64,000 bases of DNA from Paraburkholderia graminis C4D1M (GTDB lineage: Bacteria > Pseudomonadota > Gammaproteobacteria > Burkholderiales > Burkholderiaceae). Made by a program: the position numbers and the translations under genes. The notes beneath the pieces were generated by a model that saw only the letters and a list, made by a program, of their open reading frames with translations, was not told the origin of the DNA and ran no database searches. Of this stretch, positions 18,960 to 28,784 are shown one piece after another; the first letter of the stretch is position 1, and each line of letters opens with the position of its first letter. The stretch is from contig NZ_ABLD01000004.1 in assembly GCF_000172415.1 (NCBI RefSeq), positions 372,001 through 436,000 on the forward strand. Direction: 5' to 3'.

Positions 18960-20120
18960 ATGACGTCGCATAAAAACAGACTTCGCGGCCTCGCCGCTCT
19001 CGGCGCGCTCTTGCTCGCCACCGCCGCGCATGCCGACATCAAGGTCGGCATCGACCTGTCGAGCACCGGCCCGGCCGCCGTGATCGGCATCACCAGCAAG
19101 AACGCGATGCTGATGTGGCCGGCCACGATCGCCGGCCAGAAAGCCGACTATATTTTTCTCGACGACGCGTCGGACCCAGGCGCCGCCGTGCGCAATATCC
19201 GCAAGCTGATCAACGAAGACCACGTCGACGTGATCGTCGGCCCGAACATCACGCCGGCCGCGATGGCCGCGCTCGATCCGGTCGCCGAAAGCCAGACGCC
19301 GATGATCACGCTGATCGGCTCGGCAAGCGTGGTCGAGCCGCAGGAAGGCAAGAAGGTGTGGGCCTACAAGATGGCGCAGACCGACAGCGCGATGGCCGAC
19401 GTGATGACGCGCTACATGTCGAACCATAACGTGAAGACGGTCGGCTTCATCGGTTTCGCGGACGGCTACGGCGAAAGCTGGCTCAACGAGTTCAGCAAGT
19501 TTGCCGCGCTGCGCCACATTCAACTGGTCGCGACCGAGCGCTATAACCGCACCGACGCGAGCGTCACCGGGCAGATTCTCAAGCTGATGGCCGCGAAGCC
19601 CGACGCGATTCTGATCGCCGGCGCGGGCACGCCGACGGTGCTGCCGCAGCGCACGCTGATCGAGCGCGGGTATAAAGGGCCGATCTATCAGACGCACGGC
19701 ATCGCGACGCCGGAGTTCATCAAGCTGGGCGGCAAGGACGTCGAAGGCACGCTGTTTCCGACGCAGCCGGTCGTCGTCGCGCGCACGTTGCCGGCGGATC
19801 ATCCCGCGAAAAAAGCGGCGCTCGCGTTCGCGAACGACTATGAAGCGAAGTACGGCGCCGGCAGCGTCACGCAATTCGCGGGCGATGCAGCGGGCGTCTA
19901 TCCGCGTCTACAGGATGCGGTCACGCGCGCGCTGAAGACGGCGCAACCGGGAACGCAGGCTTTCCGCGTGGCGCTGCGCAACGAACTCGAGCACGCCCAT
20001 GAACTGGTGGTGCCGAACGGCGTCGTGAGTACGAGCGCGAAGGATCACGTGGGACTGGATCAGCGCGCGAGCGTGATGGGCATCATTAAGAACGGCAAGT
20101 TCGTGTACTTGAGCCAGTAA
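18960..20120 (+). CDS. ABC transporter substrate-binding protein, branched-chain amino acid (LivK) family
   Basis: A 386-residue periplasmic binding protein with a signal peptide (LAALGALLLATAAHAD) and the type I periplasmic-binding fold (IKVGIDLSSTGPAAVIGI, DASDPGAAVRNIRKLI, YGESWLNEF). No permease or ATPase gene lies nearby, so it must use components encoded elsewhere or act in sensing. It follows cysB closely on the same strand, which hints at a sulfur-related ligand, but that is inference. The start at 18960 was preferred to an upstream TTG because it begins the signal peptide. Confidence 0.88.
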   Translation: MTSHKNRLRGLAALGALLLATAAHADIKVGIDLSSTGPAAVIGITSKNAMLMWPATIAGQKADYIFLDDASDPGAAVRNIRKLINEDHVDVIVGPNITPAAMAALDPVAESQTPMITLIGSASVVEPQEGKKVWAYKMAQTDSAMADVMTRYMSNHNVKTVGFIGFADGYGESWLNEFSKFAALRHIQLVATERYNRTDASVTGQILKLMAAKPDAILIAGAGTPTVLPQRTLIERGYKGPIYQTHGIATPEFIKLGGKDVEGTLFPTQPVVVARTLPADHPAKKAALAFANDYEAKYGAGSVTQFAGDAAGVYPRLQDAVTRALKTAQPGTQAFRVALRNELEHAHELVVPNGVVSTSAKDHVGLDQRASVMGIIKNGKFVYLSQ

Positions 20121-20228
20121 GCGTCTAACAAGCGACGGTTACGCGAGGAGCGGCGCTTCACGCGTAACTTAACCGCCGCGCTGAAATTGTTAAAGTAGTA
20201 GTCTTCAACCGACCGGCATTACCACACC

Positions 20229-20489
20229 ATGCGCACCACGCGAGCCATCCACGCCGTCGAGCGCCTGAAAACGCGCAGCGGCAATCCGCAGTTCGCCGCG
20301 ATCAGCCTCTCGGGCGGCCTCTTTTATCTCGTCGACAAATCAGGCGGCTCCGACAAGAAAGTCTCCGACCCGCTCACGCTGGACGACTTCGTCAAGTTCG
20401 TCGACGCATACGGCCCGCCCAAGCCTCGCAAGGCAAGCAAGCTCGATATCGCATTCGAAGCGCAGATCAAGAAGAGCAAAGGCGGTTAG
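20229..20489 (+). CDS. Small conserved hypothetical protein
   Basis: An 86-residue basic protein (MRTTRAIHAVERLKTRSGNP) with a short central hydrophobic stretch AISLSGGLFYLVDK and a C-terminus rich in Lys. I recognise it only as a Burkholderiaceae hypothetical. It has no signal peptide or known motif. Codon use matches its neighbours, it stands alone between the orphan binding protein and the convergent sugar operon, and a GTTAAAGTAG stretch lies 40 bases upstream. No function is proposed. Confidence 0.65.
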   Translation: MRTTRAIHAVERLKTRSGNPQFAAISLSGGLFYLVDKSGGSDKKVSDPLTLDDFVKFVDAYGPPKPRKASKLDIAFEAQIKKSKGG

Positions 20490-20494
20490 AACGG

Positions 20495-21652
20495 TTACGG
20501 CGCAATCTCGCGCCACTGACCATCGGCCGCGCTGCTCGCCAGCACGGCGTCGATAAAACGCAGACCCGCCACGCCGTCATCCACCGTTGTCAGCAAGAGA
20601 CTTTCCGGCGGCAGCGCGCGGCCCTCGTTCAGCGCCTCGATCTGCAACGCCGCGTCCTTGTACAACTGCGCGAACGCTTCCAGATAACCTTCGGGATGAC
20701 CCGCCGGCACCCGCGTCGCATGGGCCGCGCTCGCGCCGCTCACGCGGGCGCGCGTCAAACGCTGCGCTGCTGCGCCAAGCGGCGTGAACCACAATTCGTT
20801 GGGCTGCTCCTGATCGAATGCGAGGCTCGCCTTGGTTCCGTACACGCGCAGACGCAATGCGTTCTCCGCGCCGCTCGCGACCTGGCTCGCCCACAGCATG
20901 CCGCGCGCGCCGTTCGCGTAGCGCAGCATGGCCTGCACATGATCGTCGATGCGCCGTCCCGGCACGAACGTATGCAACTCCGCGGAAAGCGCGACGGGCG
21001 TCATGCCCGTGACGAACGCGGCAAGCTGATAAGCATGCGTGCCGATATCGCCGAGACAACCTGCCGGCCCCGCCAACGCCGGGTCCGTGCGCCAGCCGGC
21101 CTGCTTGTTCAGGCCGCCGTTTTCAATCGGTTCGGCCAGCCAGTCTTGCGCGTATTCGACCTGCACGACGCGAATCTGGCCGAGTCCGCCCGCTTCGATC
21201 ATCTCGCGTGCGTGGCGCACCAACGGATAGCCGGAGTAGGTGTGCGTCAGCGCAAAGAGCCGGTTCTTCTCGCGCGCGAGTTTCGCCAGCGCTTCGCCTT
21301 CGGCGAGCGAAATGGCGAGCGGCTTGTCACACACCACATGGATGCCGGCTTCGAGAAACGCGGTCGCGACCGGCGCATGCAGATGATTCGGCGTGACGAT
21401 AGCGACCGCGTCGATGCCGTCATCGCGTGCCGCTTCCACGCGCGCCATCTCGCGCCAGTCGTCGTAGCTGCGCCCGACGCCCGCTTCCGCCGCGCTCTGA
21501 CGCGCGCGCTCCGGATCGGACGACAACGCGCCCGCCACCAGTTCGAAGCGATCGTCGAACCGCGCCGCGATCCGATGCACCGCGCCGATGAACGCGCCCT
21601 GCCCGCCGCCGACCATCCCGAGCCTGAGTCTTCTGAGTCTCTTGTATGGCAT
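20495..21652 (-). CDS. Gfo/Idh/MocA-family oxidoreductase
   Basis: A 385-residue NAD(P)-dependent sugar or polyol dehydrogenase. The Rossmann motif is LGMVGGGQGAFIGAVH, and the family CDKPLAIS motif (equivalent to EKP, with the active-site lysine) is present, followed by a C-terminal alpha/beta domain (GGLNKQAGWRTDP, GDIGTHAYQL with the catalytic-type His). It is the last gene of the LacI-controlled operon and probably oxidises the imported sugar. The start has a GAAAGGAAG ribosome site; a longer start 13 codons upstream lacks one. Confidence 0.9.
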   Translation of the reverse strand: MPYKRLRRLRLGMVGGGQGAFIGAVHRIAARFDDRFELVAGALSSDPERARQSAAEAGVGRSYDDWREMARVEAARDDGIDAVAIVTPNHLHAPVATAFLEAGIHVVCDKPLAISLAEGEALAKLAREKNRLFALTHTYSGYPLVRHAREMIEAGGLGQIRVVQVEYAQDWLAEPIENGGLNKQAGWRTDPALAGPAGCLGDIGTHAYQLAAFVTGMTPVALSAELHTFVPGRRIDDHVQAMLRYANGARGMLWASQVASGAENALRLRVYGTKASLAFDQEQPNELWFTPLGAAAQRLTRARVSGASAAHATRVPAGHPEGYLEAFAQLYKDAALQIEALNEGRALPPESLLLTTVDDGVAGLRFIDAVLASSAADGQWREIAP

Positions 21653-21700
21653 CGCGCTTCTTCCTTTCGCCTGTCGTTGCTGTCGTTGCACTGCGCTTGA

Positions 21701-21728
21701 CTACGCTTACCTACGCTTACCTACGCTC
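21701..21728. repeat. 10-base tandem repeat, 2.8 copies
   Basis: CTACGCTTAC is repeated twice in full and once in part, running into the 3' end of the isomerase gene. A separate 9-base unit, TGTCGTTGC, is duplicated at 21672-21689 in the same spacer. Both lie between the sugar isomerase and the Gfo/Idh gene. Confidence 0.85.
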
Positions 21729-22776
21729 AAATGCCGAGCACGCGTTTTAGCTGCGCCGCGTCGACGCCGCTGCCCGCGAAGTCGTCGAATGCATGTTCGG
21801 CCACGCGGATAATGTGCTCGCGAATGAACTGCGCGCCTTCGCGCGCGCCGTCGTGAGGATGCTTGAGCGCGCATTCCCATTCGAGCACTGCCCAGCCGGG
21901 GAAATCGTATTGCGCCATCTTCGAGAAGATCGCGCGAAAGTCGATCTGCCCGTCGCCGAGCGAACGAAAACGCCCCGCGCGCTCGACCCAGCCGCTATAG
22001 CCGCCATACACGCCCTGCTTGCCGTTCGGCCGGAATTCCGCGTCCTTCACATGAAACGCCTTGATGCGCTCGTGATAGATGTCGATGAACGCGAGGTAGT
22101 CGAGCTGCTGCAAAACGAAATGGCTCGGATCGTAGAGAATGTTCGCGCGCGGATGCTGCCTCACTGCATCGAGAAAACGCTCGAAGGTCACGCCGTCGTG
22201 CAGGTCTTCGCCCGGATGCAGTTCGTAGCAGACGTTCACGCCGGCGGCGTCGAATGCGTCGAGAATCGGCGTCCAGCGGCGCGCAAGTTCGTCGAATGCG
22301 GCTTCGACCAGACCGGCTGGACGCTGCGGCCACGGGTACAGATACGGCCACGCGAGCGCGCCGGAAAACGACACATGCGCATCGAGCCCGAGACGCTGCG
22401 ACGCCTTCGCCGCGAGCTTCAATTGCTCAATGGCCCATTCGGTGCGCGCTGACGGATTGCCGCGCACGTGAGCCGCCGCAAAGCCGTCGAATAACGTGTC
22501 GTACGCGGGATGCACGGCCACGAGTTGCCCTTGCAGATGCGTCGACAACTCGGTGATCGTCACGCCCGCGTTGTCCACGGTCTCGCGCAAATCGTCGCAA
22601 TACGACTGACTCGACGCGGCCTGTTCGAGATCGATCAGGCGCGCATCGCACGGCACCTGAATGCCCTTGAAGCCGAGACTCGCGGCCCAACTGGCCAGGT
22701 GCGCGAGATTGTCGAACGGCGCCTCGTCGCCCATGAATTGAGCGAGAAAAATCGCCGGACCTTTGATGGTTTTCAT
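21727..22776 (-). CDS. Sugar phosphate isomerase/epimerase (xylose isomerase-like TIM barrel)
   Basis: A 349-residue AP endonuclease 2-type TIM-barrel protein. Metal-binding residues typical of the family are seen in CYELHPGEDLHDG (Glu/His), NILYDPSHF (Asp/His), KAFHVKDAEF (His/Asp) and AVLEWECALK (Glu). Together with the downstream Gfo/Idh dehydrogenase and the upstream ABC transporter it suggests a pathway for an inositol-like or uncommon sugar; the substrate is not identifiable. Its ATG is preceded by AAAGGA, present twice because of a tandem repeat. Confidence 0.9.
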   Translation of the reverse strand: MKTIKGPAIFLAQFMGDEAPFDNLAHLASWAASLGFKGIQVPCDARLIDLEQAASSQSYCDDLRETVDNAGVTITELSTHLQGQLVAVHPAYDTLFDGFAAAHVRGNPSARTEWAIEQLKLAAKASQRLGLDAHVSFSGALAWPYLYPWPQRPAGLVEAAFDELARRWTPILDAFDAAGVNVCYELHPGEDLHDGVTFERFLDAVRQHPRANILYDPSHFVLQQLDYLAFIDIYHERIKAFHVKDAEFRPNGKQGVYGGYSGWVERAGRFRSLGDGQIDFRAIFSKMAQYDFPGWAVLEWECALKHPHDGAREGAQFIREHIIRVAEHAFDDFAGSGVDAAQLKRVLGI

Positions 22777-22778
22777 CG

Positions 22779-22821
22779 TTGGGTTCCTTTAACCTTGGGT
22801 TCCTTTGATCTTGGGTTGATC
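22779..22821. repeat. 16-base tandem repeat carrying a duplicated ribosome site
   Basis: The unit TTGGGTTCCTTTRAYC occurs twice in full (22779-22794 and 22795-22810) and once in part (22811-22821). Read on the minus strand, each full unit contains AAAGGA, the Shine-Dalgarno of the sugar isomerase gene that starts at 22776, so the site is duplicated 16 bases further upstream. Confidence 0.85.
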
Positions 22822-22850
22822 TACCCATTAACGAGGGCCGCGCTTCACGA

Positions 22851-23813
22851 TCAGAACGGCGAATCGGGGAAGTAGAACTGCTGCGCGTTTTCCTTCGTGA
22901 TGAGCACCGAAGGAATGATCGTCGTGGCCGGCAGCTTCTCGCCTTTGAGACGCGCCTCGGCGGTGAGCTTGATCGCGTCGTAGATGAATTTCGGCGAGTA
23001 CGACACGTCGGCCTTGATGAGCGGCGCGCCGTCCATCACGTTCTTCACCATGCCCTTCGAGCCCGCGCCGCCGAATACGATCTTGACGTCGCTGCGCTTC
23101 GCCTGGTCGATGGCCTTCAGCACGCCGACCGCCATGTCGTCGTCGGCGGCCCAGACGGCGTCGATGTGCTTGAAGCGCGTGAGGTAATCCTGCATCACCT
23201 TGAACGCGTCGTCGCGATTCCAGTTCGCGTATTTCGCGTCGAGAATCTTGATGTTCGGATAGCCCTTCAATACGCCGGTGAAAGCGGTCCAGCGTTCGTT
23301 GTCGAGCGTGGTCGGAATGCCGCGCAGCGCGACGATGTCGCCCTTGCCGTCCAGCGCTTTCGCCAGAAATTCAGCAGGGATTCTGCCGAACGCGGTGTTG
23401 TCGCCGGCCACGTATGCATCCTGCGCGCTGGTGTCGGTCAGGCCGCGATCGACCACCGTCACATACACGCCCTTCTTCTTCACCTGCGCGACCGGTTGCG
23501 TGAGCGACGCCGATTCGAACGGGAAAATCACGAGCGCATTGATCTTGTTGACGGTCACGAGATCCTGCAACTGGTTGGCCTGCTCGGGCGAGCCGGCCGC
23601 GGTCTTGACGATCACTTTCAGATTCGGATGTTCTTTCTCCAGATCGGCCTTCGCCTTGTTGGCCCACCAGACGATGCCGCCCGTGAAGCCGTGGTCGGCG
23701 GTTGGAATCGCGACGCCCAGCGTGACCTTGTCGTCGGCGCGCGCGATGCCCGCCGTGCTCACTATGCCCAACGCCAGCATGCCGGCGCCGATCGCTCGAA
23801 TGACCTGCTTCAT
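22851..23813 (-). CDS. Sugar ABC transporter substrate-binding protein (RbsB-like)
   Basis: A 320-residue periplasmic sugar-binding protein. It has a signal peptide ([20 protein letters not shown], ending ARAD) and the type I fold seen in RbsB/XylF relatives ([51 protein letters not shown]). TAGGAGA eight bases before the ATG fixes the start over a longer open frame. It follows the permease in the order ATPase, permease, binding protein; the bound sugar is unknown. Confidence 0.93.
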   Translation of the reverse strand: MKQVIRAIGAGMLALGIVSTAGIARADDKVTLGVAIPTADHGFTGGIVWWANKAKADLEKEHPNLKVIVKTAAGSPEQANQLQDLVTVNKINALVIFPFESASLTQPVAQVKKKGVYVTVVDRGLTDTSAQDAYVAGDNTAFGRIPAEFLAKALDGKGDIVALRGIPTTLDNERWTAFTGVLKGYPNIKILDAKYANWNRDDAFKVMQDYLTRFKHIDAVWAADDDMAVGVLKAIDQAKRSDVKIVFGGAGSKGMVKNVMDGAPLIKADVSYSPKFIYDAIKLTAEARLKGEKLPATTIIPSVLITKENAQQFYFPDSPF

Positions 23814-23888
23814 GGTGTGTCTCCTATCTGATGTTGTGAGGCGATCGTGCGCCCCTTCCGTTGTTTCACCGTGAATCACCGTGAATCG

Positions 23889-24902
23889 CTACCGCCTTCC
23901 GCGTTGAACGAACGCGACGAAGATAATCACCACGCCCTGCACCGCCGCGTTCAGATACACGCTGATGATGCTGGTGAGATTCAGAATGTTGGCGATCACC
24001 GACAGCAGGATTGCGCCGACCACGGTGCCGACCACGCGTCCTTCGCCGCCCTTGAGCGCCGTTCCGCCGACGACCACCGACGCAATCGCCTCCAGCTCCC
24101 ACAGCAGGCCGGTGGTCGGCGTCGCCGAGCCGAGGCGCGGCACGTACAGCACCGTGGCCACGCCGACGCAGATGCCGAGCAGCACATACGTGACGATCTT
24201 CACCGTGTCGACGCGTATCGCCGCATAACGCGCGACCTGTTCGTTCGAGCCGATCGCCTGGACGTGCCGGCCGAATGCGGTGCGGTTGAGAATCAGCGCG
24301 CCGCCTGCGGCCGTCACGAGAAACACCCAGATCGGCACCGGCACGCCGAAGAGGCTCGCGTAATACACCGGCCCATAAAGATCGGATAACGAATTGTCGA
24401 GCGTCAGCGCGCCGCCGTCGGCGAGCCACGTCAGCACCGCGCGAAAGATGCCGAGCGTGCCCAGCGTGACGATGAACGGCTCGATGCGTCCCTTGGTGAT
24501 CAGCAAGCCGTGCGCGCAGCCGAACAGTCCGCCGAGCACGAGCGCGAATGCGATGCCCAACGTGACGATGACGAGCGGCGGGAACGTATGGCCGCCGACG
24601 CCCGCCGCGAGCCCGTTCATCAGCCAGATCATGCTGCCCGCGATCAGCGCGGCCATTGAGCCGACCGACAGATCGATGCCGCCCGAGATGATCACGAACG
24701 TCATGCCGACCGCGATGATGCCGATGAACGACGTGCGCGTGAGCACGTTCATCATGTTGTCGAGCGTGGCGAAATCGCGATTGAGCAGCGTGCCGGCGAT
24801 GCACAGCGCGATCAGGCCGGCGAACGGCCCAAGCGCATACAGACGATGCGCGAAGCGCAACGCGCGGCCGGATTGCACGGCTTCAGTGGGTGCCGGTCGC
24901 AT
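23889..24902 (-). CDS. Sugar ABC transporter permease (RbsC-like)
   Basis: A 337-residue inner-membrane permease of the ribose/xylose type with eight or more hydrophobic segments. The family hallmark [18 protein letters not shown] lies near residues 66-83, and [19 protein letters not shown] near residue 275. Its start overlaps the end of the ATPase gene by 20 bases, implying coupled translation. It works with the ATPase at 24883-26370 and the binding protein at 22851-23813. Confidence 0.94.
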   Translation of the reverse strand: MRPAPTEAVQSGRALRFAHRLYALGPFAGLIALCIAGTLLNRDFATLDNMMNVLTRTSFIGIIAVGMTFVIISGGIDLSVGSMAALIAGSMIWLMNGLAAGVGGHTFPPLVIVTLGIAFALVLGGLFGCAHGLLITKGRIEPFIVTLGTLGIFRAVLTWLADGGALTLDNSLSDLYGPVYYASLFGVPVPIWVFLVTAAGGALILNRTAFGRHVQAIGSNEQVARYAAIRVDTVKIVTYVLLGICVGVATVLYVPRLGSATPTTGLLWELEAIASVVVGGTALKGGEGRVVGTVVGAILLSVIANILNLTSIISVYLNAAVQGVVIIFVAFVQRGRR

Positions 24903-26370
24903 GAGCGATCAACTCCTCTTCGGTCAGATGGTCGAGCGTGAGCGTGGCTTGCAGACGTCCCGCGCGCATCACGGCGACGCGATGGCACAAGCCGATCAGC
25001 TCGATCAGTTCGGATGAAATGACGATCACCGCGCGGCCTTGCGCGGCGAGACGATGAATCAGGAAATAGATGTCGCGTTTCGCGCCGACGTCGACGCCGC
25101 GCGTCGGTTCGTCGAGCACGATCACGTCGGGCTCCGGCTGCAGAAACTTGGCGAGCGCGAGCTTCTGCTGATTGCCGCCCGAGAGCATGCGCGCGCGGCT
25201 CGACAGGTCGCCCGTGCGTATGCCGAATTCGCTCACCGCATGCTTCAACGCGTCGCGGCCCGCCTTCATGTCGAGGAGCGGATGCGCGTAGCGTTCGAGC
25301 GTCATCAGCGTGACGTTGTCCTGCAGGCTCAGGTTCACGTGCAGGCCCTTGCCCTTGCGGTCCTCGCTGAGATACGTGAGGCCGCGACGCATTGCGTCGC
25401 GCGGGCTTTTCAGATCGACGGCATGGCCGGCGATTTCGATGCGCCCTGCGGTGCGCTTGCGCAAACCGATGATCGCTTCGAAGGCTTCGGTGCGGCCCGC
25501 GCCGACGAGTCCGGCGAAGCCGAGCACTTCACCGGCGCGCACGTCGAAGCTCAGATTGTCGACCCACTCCGGCACCGCGAGCCCTTCGACTTTGAGCGCG
25601 ACCGGCGCGCTCGCGGACACGGTGATCTTGTCGGGGAACATGTCGGACACGTCGCGGCCGACCATCAGGTTCGCCATCTGCTGCCGCGCAAGCGCCGCCG
25701 TTTCGTTGCGCGCGACGAAGCGGCCGTCGCGCATCACGATCACTTCGTCGGTGATGCGCTCGACTTCATCGAGCTTGTGAGAGATATAAACGATGGTCGC
25801 GCCGTCGGCCTTCAGCTTCGCCATCAGCGTGAAAAGCCGCTCGGTTTCGGACGGCGTGAGCGTGGCGGTCGGCTCGTCCATGATGAGCAGACGCGCGCGG
25901 CGCGACAGCGCCTTCGCGATCTCCACCATCTGCTTTTCCGCGACGATCAGTTCGCGCACCTTCGTATCCGGCGCCTTGTCGAGCCCGACCTGCGCGAGAT
26001 AACGCGCGGCTTCGGCGCGCATCGCGGCGTCGTCGACGAACCAGCCGCGCCGCTTCTCGTGGCCGAGGTACATGTTCTGCGCAATCGTCAGATGCTCGGC
26101 GAGGTTGAACTCCTGGTGAATCAGCACGATGCCTTGCGCTTCGGCGTCGCGCGAACCGGCGAAGTGTTGCGCATGGCCGTCGACCAGCAACGTGCCCGAC
26201 GTCGCGGTTTCGTAGCCGGCGAGAATCTTCATCAGCGTCGACTTGCCCGCGCCGTTCTCGCCGAGCAAACCGTAGATGCGCCCCGGCGCGAGATCGAAGC
26301 TCACGCCGTGCAGCACGCGCACGGGGCCGAAGTCTTTGCGGATGTCGTCGAAGCGGATCGCGAGACTCAT
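24883..26370 (-). CDS. Sugar ABC transporter ATP-binding protein (RbsA-like, duplicated ATPase)
   Basis: A 495-residue ATPase with two fused nucleotide-binding domains, as usual for RbsA/XylG/MglA. The first domain has the Walker [16 protein letters not shown] and [12 protein letters not shown]; the second has the degenerate A site [15 protein letters not shown], the signature [16 protein letters not shown] and [14 protein letters not shown]. It powers import through the adjacent permease. It starts three bases after the LacI gene stop, so regulator and transporter are one transcript. Confidence 0.95.
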   Translation of the reverse strand: MSLAIRFDDIRKDFGPVRVLHGVSFDLAPGRIYGLLGENGAGKSTLMKILAGYETATSGTLLVDGHAQHFAGSRDAEAQGIVLIHQEFNLAEHLTIAQNMYLGHEKRRGWFVDDAAMRAEAARYLAQVGLDKAPDTKVRELIVAEKQMVEIAKALSRRARLLIMDEPTATLTPSETERLFTLMAKLKADGATIVYISHKLDEVERITDEVIVMRDGRFVARNETAALARQQMANLMVGRDVSDMFPDKITVSASAPVALKVEGLAVPEWVDNLSFDVRAGEVLGFAGLVGAGRTEAFEAIIGLRKRTAGRIEIAGHAVDLKSPRDAMRRGLTYLSEDRKGKGLHVNLSLQDNVTLMTLERYAHPLLDMKAGRDALKHAVSEFGIRTGDLSSRARMLSGGNQQKLALAKFLQPEPDVIVLDEPTRGVDVGAKRDIYFLIHRLAAQGRAVIVISSELIELIGLCHRVAVMRAGRLQATLTLDHLTEEELIAHATGTH

Positions 26371-26373
26371 GGC

Positions 26374-27465
26374 TCAGGTGCTCCCGCGAATCACGAGCCG
26401 ATGCGGCAGCAGCACGCCCGGCACATTCGCCAACGGATTCGCGAGCCGCTGCAACAGGAGGCGCGCGGCGGTCTCGCCGAGTTCGCGCATCGGCTGGGCG
26501 ATGGTGGTGAGCGGCGGATCGACTTGCGCGGCGATCGAGATGTCGTCGAAGCCGACCACGGCGACATCCTGCGGCACGCGTTTGCCGATGCTGCGCAAGC
26601 CGTGCAGGACGCCGGTCGCTAGCGTGTCGGAGACGGCAAAGATCGCGCTCGGCGGCTCCGTTTGTCCTTGTCCCCGCCCTTGCCTCGGCAGCATCAGCGA
26701 AACCGCCGCCGACGCGCCCGCCTCGTAGTCGAGACTGTTCAGATTCATGCGCCAGCCGTCGAGCGGCTCGATGCCCGCCTCGGTCAGCGCATCGAGATAA
26801 CCTTGCTGACGCTGCCGCGCGTACAGGTAGTCGACGTCCGAATTGATGAGGCCGATGCGCCGGTGGCCGCGCGCGAGCAGATGCCGCACGGCGTCGCCCG
26901 CGGCCCGATAGTTGTCGATGCCCACATACGGCACGCCCATCGCCGGATCGAACTCGCAGCACGCGACCCACGGCAGCGCGCTCGACGCTTCGCCGAGCGC
27001 CTGCTGGATCGTCGCGGGATCGAGGCAGATTGCGCCGTCCGCGCGGCGGCGGCGCAGCAGATCGAAGTAGCTGCGCTCGCGGCCGGGGTCGGCGCCGGTA
27101 TCGCACAGAAGCATGAAGTAGCCGTGCTGACGCGCGATGCTGTCGATGCCGCGCACGATCTCCGCGTAAAACGGATTGCCGAAGTCGGGGACCATCGTCA
27201 GCAGCAGGCGGCTTTCCGCGGTTCGCAGATTGCGCGCGAGTTCGTTGACGCGGTAGCCGCTTGCGTCGATGGCGGCCAGCACCTTGTCGCGGGTCGCGGG
27301 CCGCACGTTCTCGTGCGCGTTCAGCACCCGCGACACCGTGGCGACGGAAACGCCCGCCTGCCGCGCGACGCCGGCGATCGACAAACCTTCGGGCGCGGGC
27401 GTGACTGCGGCTGCGCGTGTGGCAGCGCTTTCCACAGGCTTCGCTTTCGACGTCGGTCTCGACAC
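26374..27465 (-). CDS. LacI-family transcriptional regulator
   Basis: A 363-residue LacI/GalR repressor, first gene of the sugar operon. The helix-turn-helix is SIAGVARQAGVSVATVSRVL with hinge helix residues RVNELARNLR, followed by a periplasmic-binding-like sensor domain (RLLLTMVPDFGNPFYAEIV). A Pro/Ala-rich leader of about 25 residues precedes the DNA-binding domain. A perfect palindrome of the LacI operator type lies 15 bases upstream of the ATG, so autorepression and control of the downstream transport genes are likely. Confidence 0.93.
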   Translation of the reverse strand: MSRPTSKAKPVESAATRAAAVTPAPEGLSIAGVARQAGVSVATVSRVLNAHENVRPATRDKVLAAIDASGYRVNELARNLRTAESRLLLTMVPDFGNPFYAEIVRGIDSIARQHGYFMLLCDTGADPGRERSYFDLLRRRRADGAICLDPATIQQALGEASSALPWVACCEFDPAMGVPYVGIDNYRAAGDAVRHLLARGHRRIGLINSDVDYLYARQRQQGYLDALTEAGIEPLDGWRMNLNSLDYEAGASAAVSLMLPRQGRGQGQTEPPSAIFAVSDTLATGVLHGLRSIGKRVPQDVAVVGFDDISIAAQVDPPLTTIAQPMRELGETAARLLLQRLANPLANVPGVLLPHRLVIRGST

Positions 27466-27479
27466 GGACGCGGCTCCAG

Positions 27480-27497
27480 AATGTAATCGATTACATT
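27480..27497. promoter_or_regulatory. LacI-type palindromic operator
   Basis: AATGTAATCGATTACATT is a perfect 18-base palindrome with the central CG typical of LacI/GalR operators (compare TGTAANCGNTTACA). It lies immediately upstream of the LacI gene of the sugar operon, where a bound repressor would block transcription. Confidence 0.8.
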
Positions 27498-27624
27498 TTT
27501 GAGCGATGATAGCCCGAAGTGCAAGGCCAGATTGCTAGGGATTAACACGGGGGCAACGGGGGGCAACGCGGACAAAAGCAGCCGCGCCGCGCTGCGCGCC
27601 CTGGCCCGGAACCCCGGCGCCATT

Positions 27625-27633
27625 TGGTACAAT
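27625..27633 (+). promoter_or_regulatory. Possible extended -10 promoter for the Pcm-like gene
   Basis: TGGTACAAT matches an extended -10 element (TGnTATAAT with one change) 113 bases upstream of the methyltransferase start. No convincing -35 is seen. Apart from this and the LacI operator I see nothing definite in the 280-base spacer 27466-27745. Confidence 0.35.
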
Positions 27634-27745
27634 CCCGCAGTTACCCTGCCGTGCCTGCCTGCCGGCTTCAATGCCGAGGCTCATGCCCAGGCGCCCGCGC
27701 AGCGGATAAATCGCAAAACTCGCAAACCAGAACCGCCAATCCACC

Positions 27746-28399
27746 ATGAACATCGAGCAAGCGCGTTTCAACATGATCGAACAGCAGATCCGCCCCTGGG
27801 AAGTGCTCGACCAGGACGTGCTGAATCTGCTGTCGATCGTCAAGCGTGAAAACTTCGTCCCCGCCGCGTACCACGAACTGGCCTTCGTCGACTTCGAAGT
27901 GCCGCTGCCGGCCGGCCAGCACATGCTGGCGCCGCGCGTCGAAGCGCGCACGCTGCAGGAACTGGCGGTGAAGAAGCACGAAAGCGTGCTGGAAATCGGC
28001 GCCGGCTCGGGTTATATGGCGGCACTGCTCGCGCATCGCGCGCAACATGTGCTGACGGTGGACATCGAACCTGAACTCGCCGAACTCGCGAGAACCAACC
28101 TGATCGCCAACGGCGTGCTCAACGCGGAAGTGGCGACCGGCGACGCCGCGCGCGGCTGGTCCGCCGCCGCGCCGTACGACGTGATCTGCGTGTCGGGCGG
28201 ACTGCCCGTGCTGCCGCAGGAAATCCTCGAACAACTGAAGGTGGGCGGCCGTCTGGCGGCATTCGTCGGCACGGCGCCGGTCATGAAGGCGCAGATCATC
28301 ACGCGCATCGACGAAAAGCAGTACCGCATTGCCGACGTGTTCGAGACGTATGTCGAGCCGCTCGTCAACGCCGTGCAGCCGCCGCGCTTCAAGTTCTGA
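27746..28399 (+). CDS. Protein-L-isoaspartate O-methyltransferase family protein
   Basis: A 217-residue SAM-dependent methyltransferase of the Pcm family. It has the family N-terminus (FNMIEQQIRPWEVLDQDVL, ENFVPAAYHELAF), the SAM motif VLEIGAGSGYMAALLA and a later VGGRLAAFVG strand. Canonical Pcm enzymes repair isoaspartyl residues in damaged proteins. This shorter beta-proteobacterial subgroup differs from E. coli Pcm and its activity is not certain. The rhodanese gene follows 61 bases later on the same strand. Confidence 0.87.
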   Translation: MNIEQARFNMIEQQIRPWEVLDQDVLNLLSIVKRENFVPAAYHELAFVDFEVPLPAGQHMLAPRVEARTLQELAVKKHESVLEIGAGSGYMAALLAHRAQHVLTVDIEPELAELARTNLIANGVLNAEVATGDAARGWSAAAPYDVICVSGGLPVLPQEILEQLKVGGRLAAFVGTAPVMKAQIITRIDEKQYRIADVFETYVEPLVNAVQPPRFKF

Positions 28400-28460
28400 T
28401 TCGCCTGTTTTTCACGGACGGCCGGCGCGCGCCGCCGTCCTTTGAACGGAAGTCCCGCTG

Positions 28461-28784
28461 ATGCAAAACCTGACCGCTCCCGCACTCGCCGAATGGCTCG
28501 CCGACACGTCGCGCCCCGCCCCCGTGTTGCTCGACGTGCGTGAACCGTGGGAAATTCAAACGGCGGCGATGCCGGGCATCGTGTCGATTCCGATGCGCGA
28601 GATTCCCGCGCGCAGCGAGGAACTCGACGACGACGCGCAGATCGTCTGCATCTGCCATCACGGCGCGCGCAGCGCCCAGGTCGCCATGTTCCTCGAATCG
28701 CGCGGCCACGCCAACGTCTTCAATCTGCAAGGCGGGATCGACGCCTGGTCGCGTCAGGTCGATCCGTCGGTTCCGACGTACTGA
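28461..28784 (+). CDS. Rhodanese-like domain protein
   Basis: A single-domain rhodanese of 107 residues. It contains VLLDVREPWEIQ, the active-site loop CICHHGARSAQVA with the catalytic cysteine followed by a histidine-rich loop, and NLQGGIDAWSRQVD near the C-terminus. Such proteins carry persulfide sulfur or act as thiosulfate:acceptor transferases; the physiological acceptor is unknown. It is probably co-transcribed with the upstream methyltransferase. Confidence 0.92.
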   Translation: MQNLTAPALAEWLADTSRPAPVLLDVREPWEIQTAAMPGIVSIPMREIPARSEELDDDAQIVCICHHGARSAQVAMFLESRGHANVFNLQGGIDAWSRQVDPSVPTY

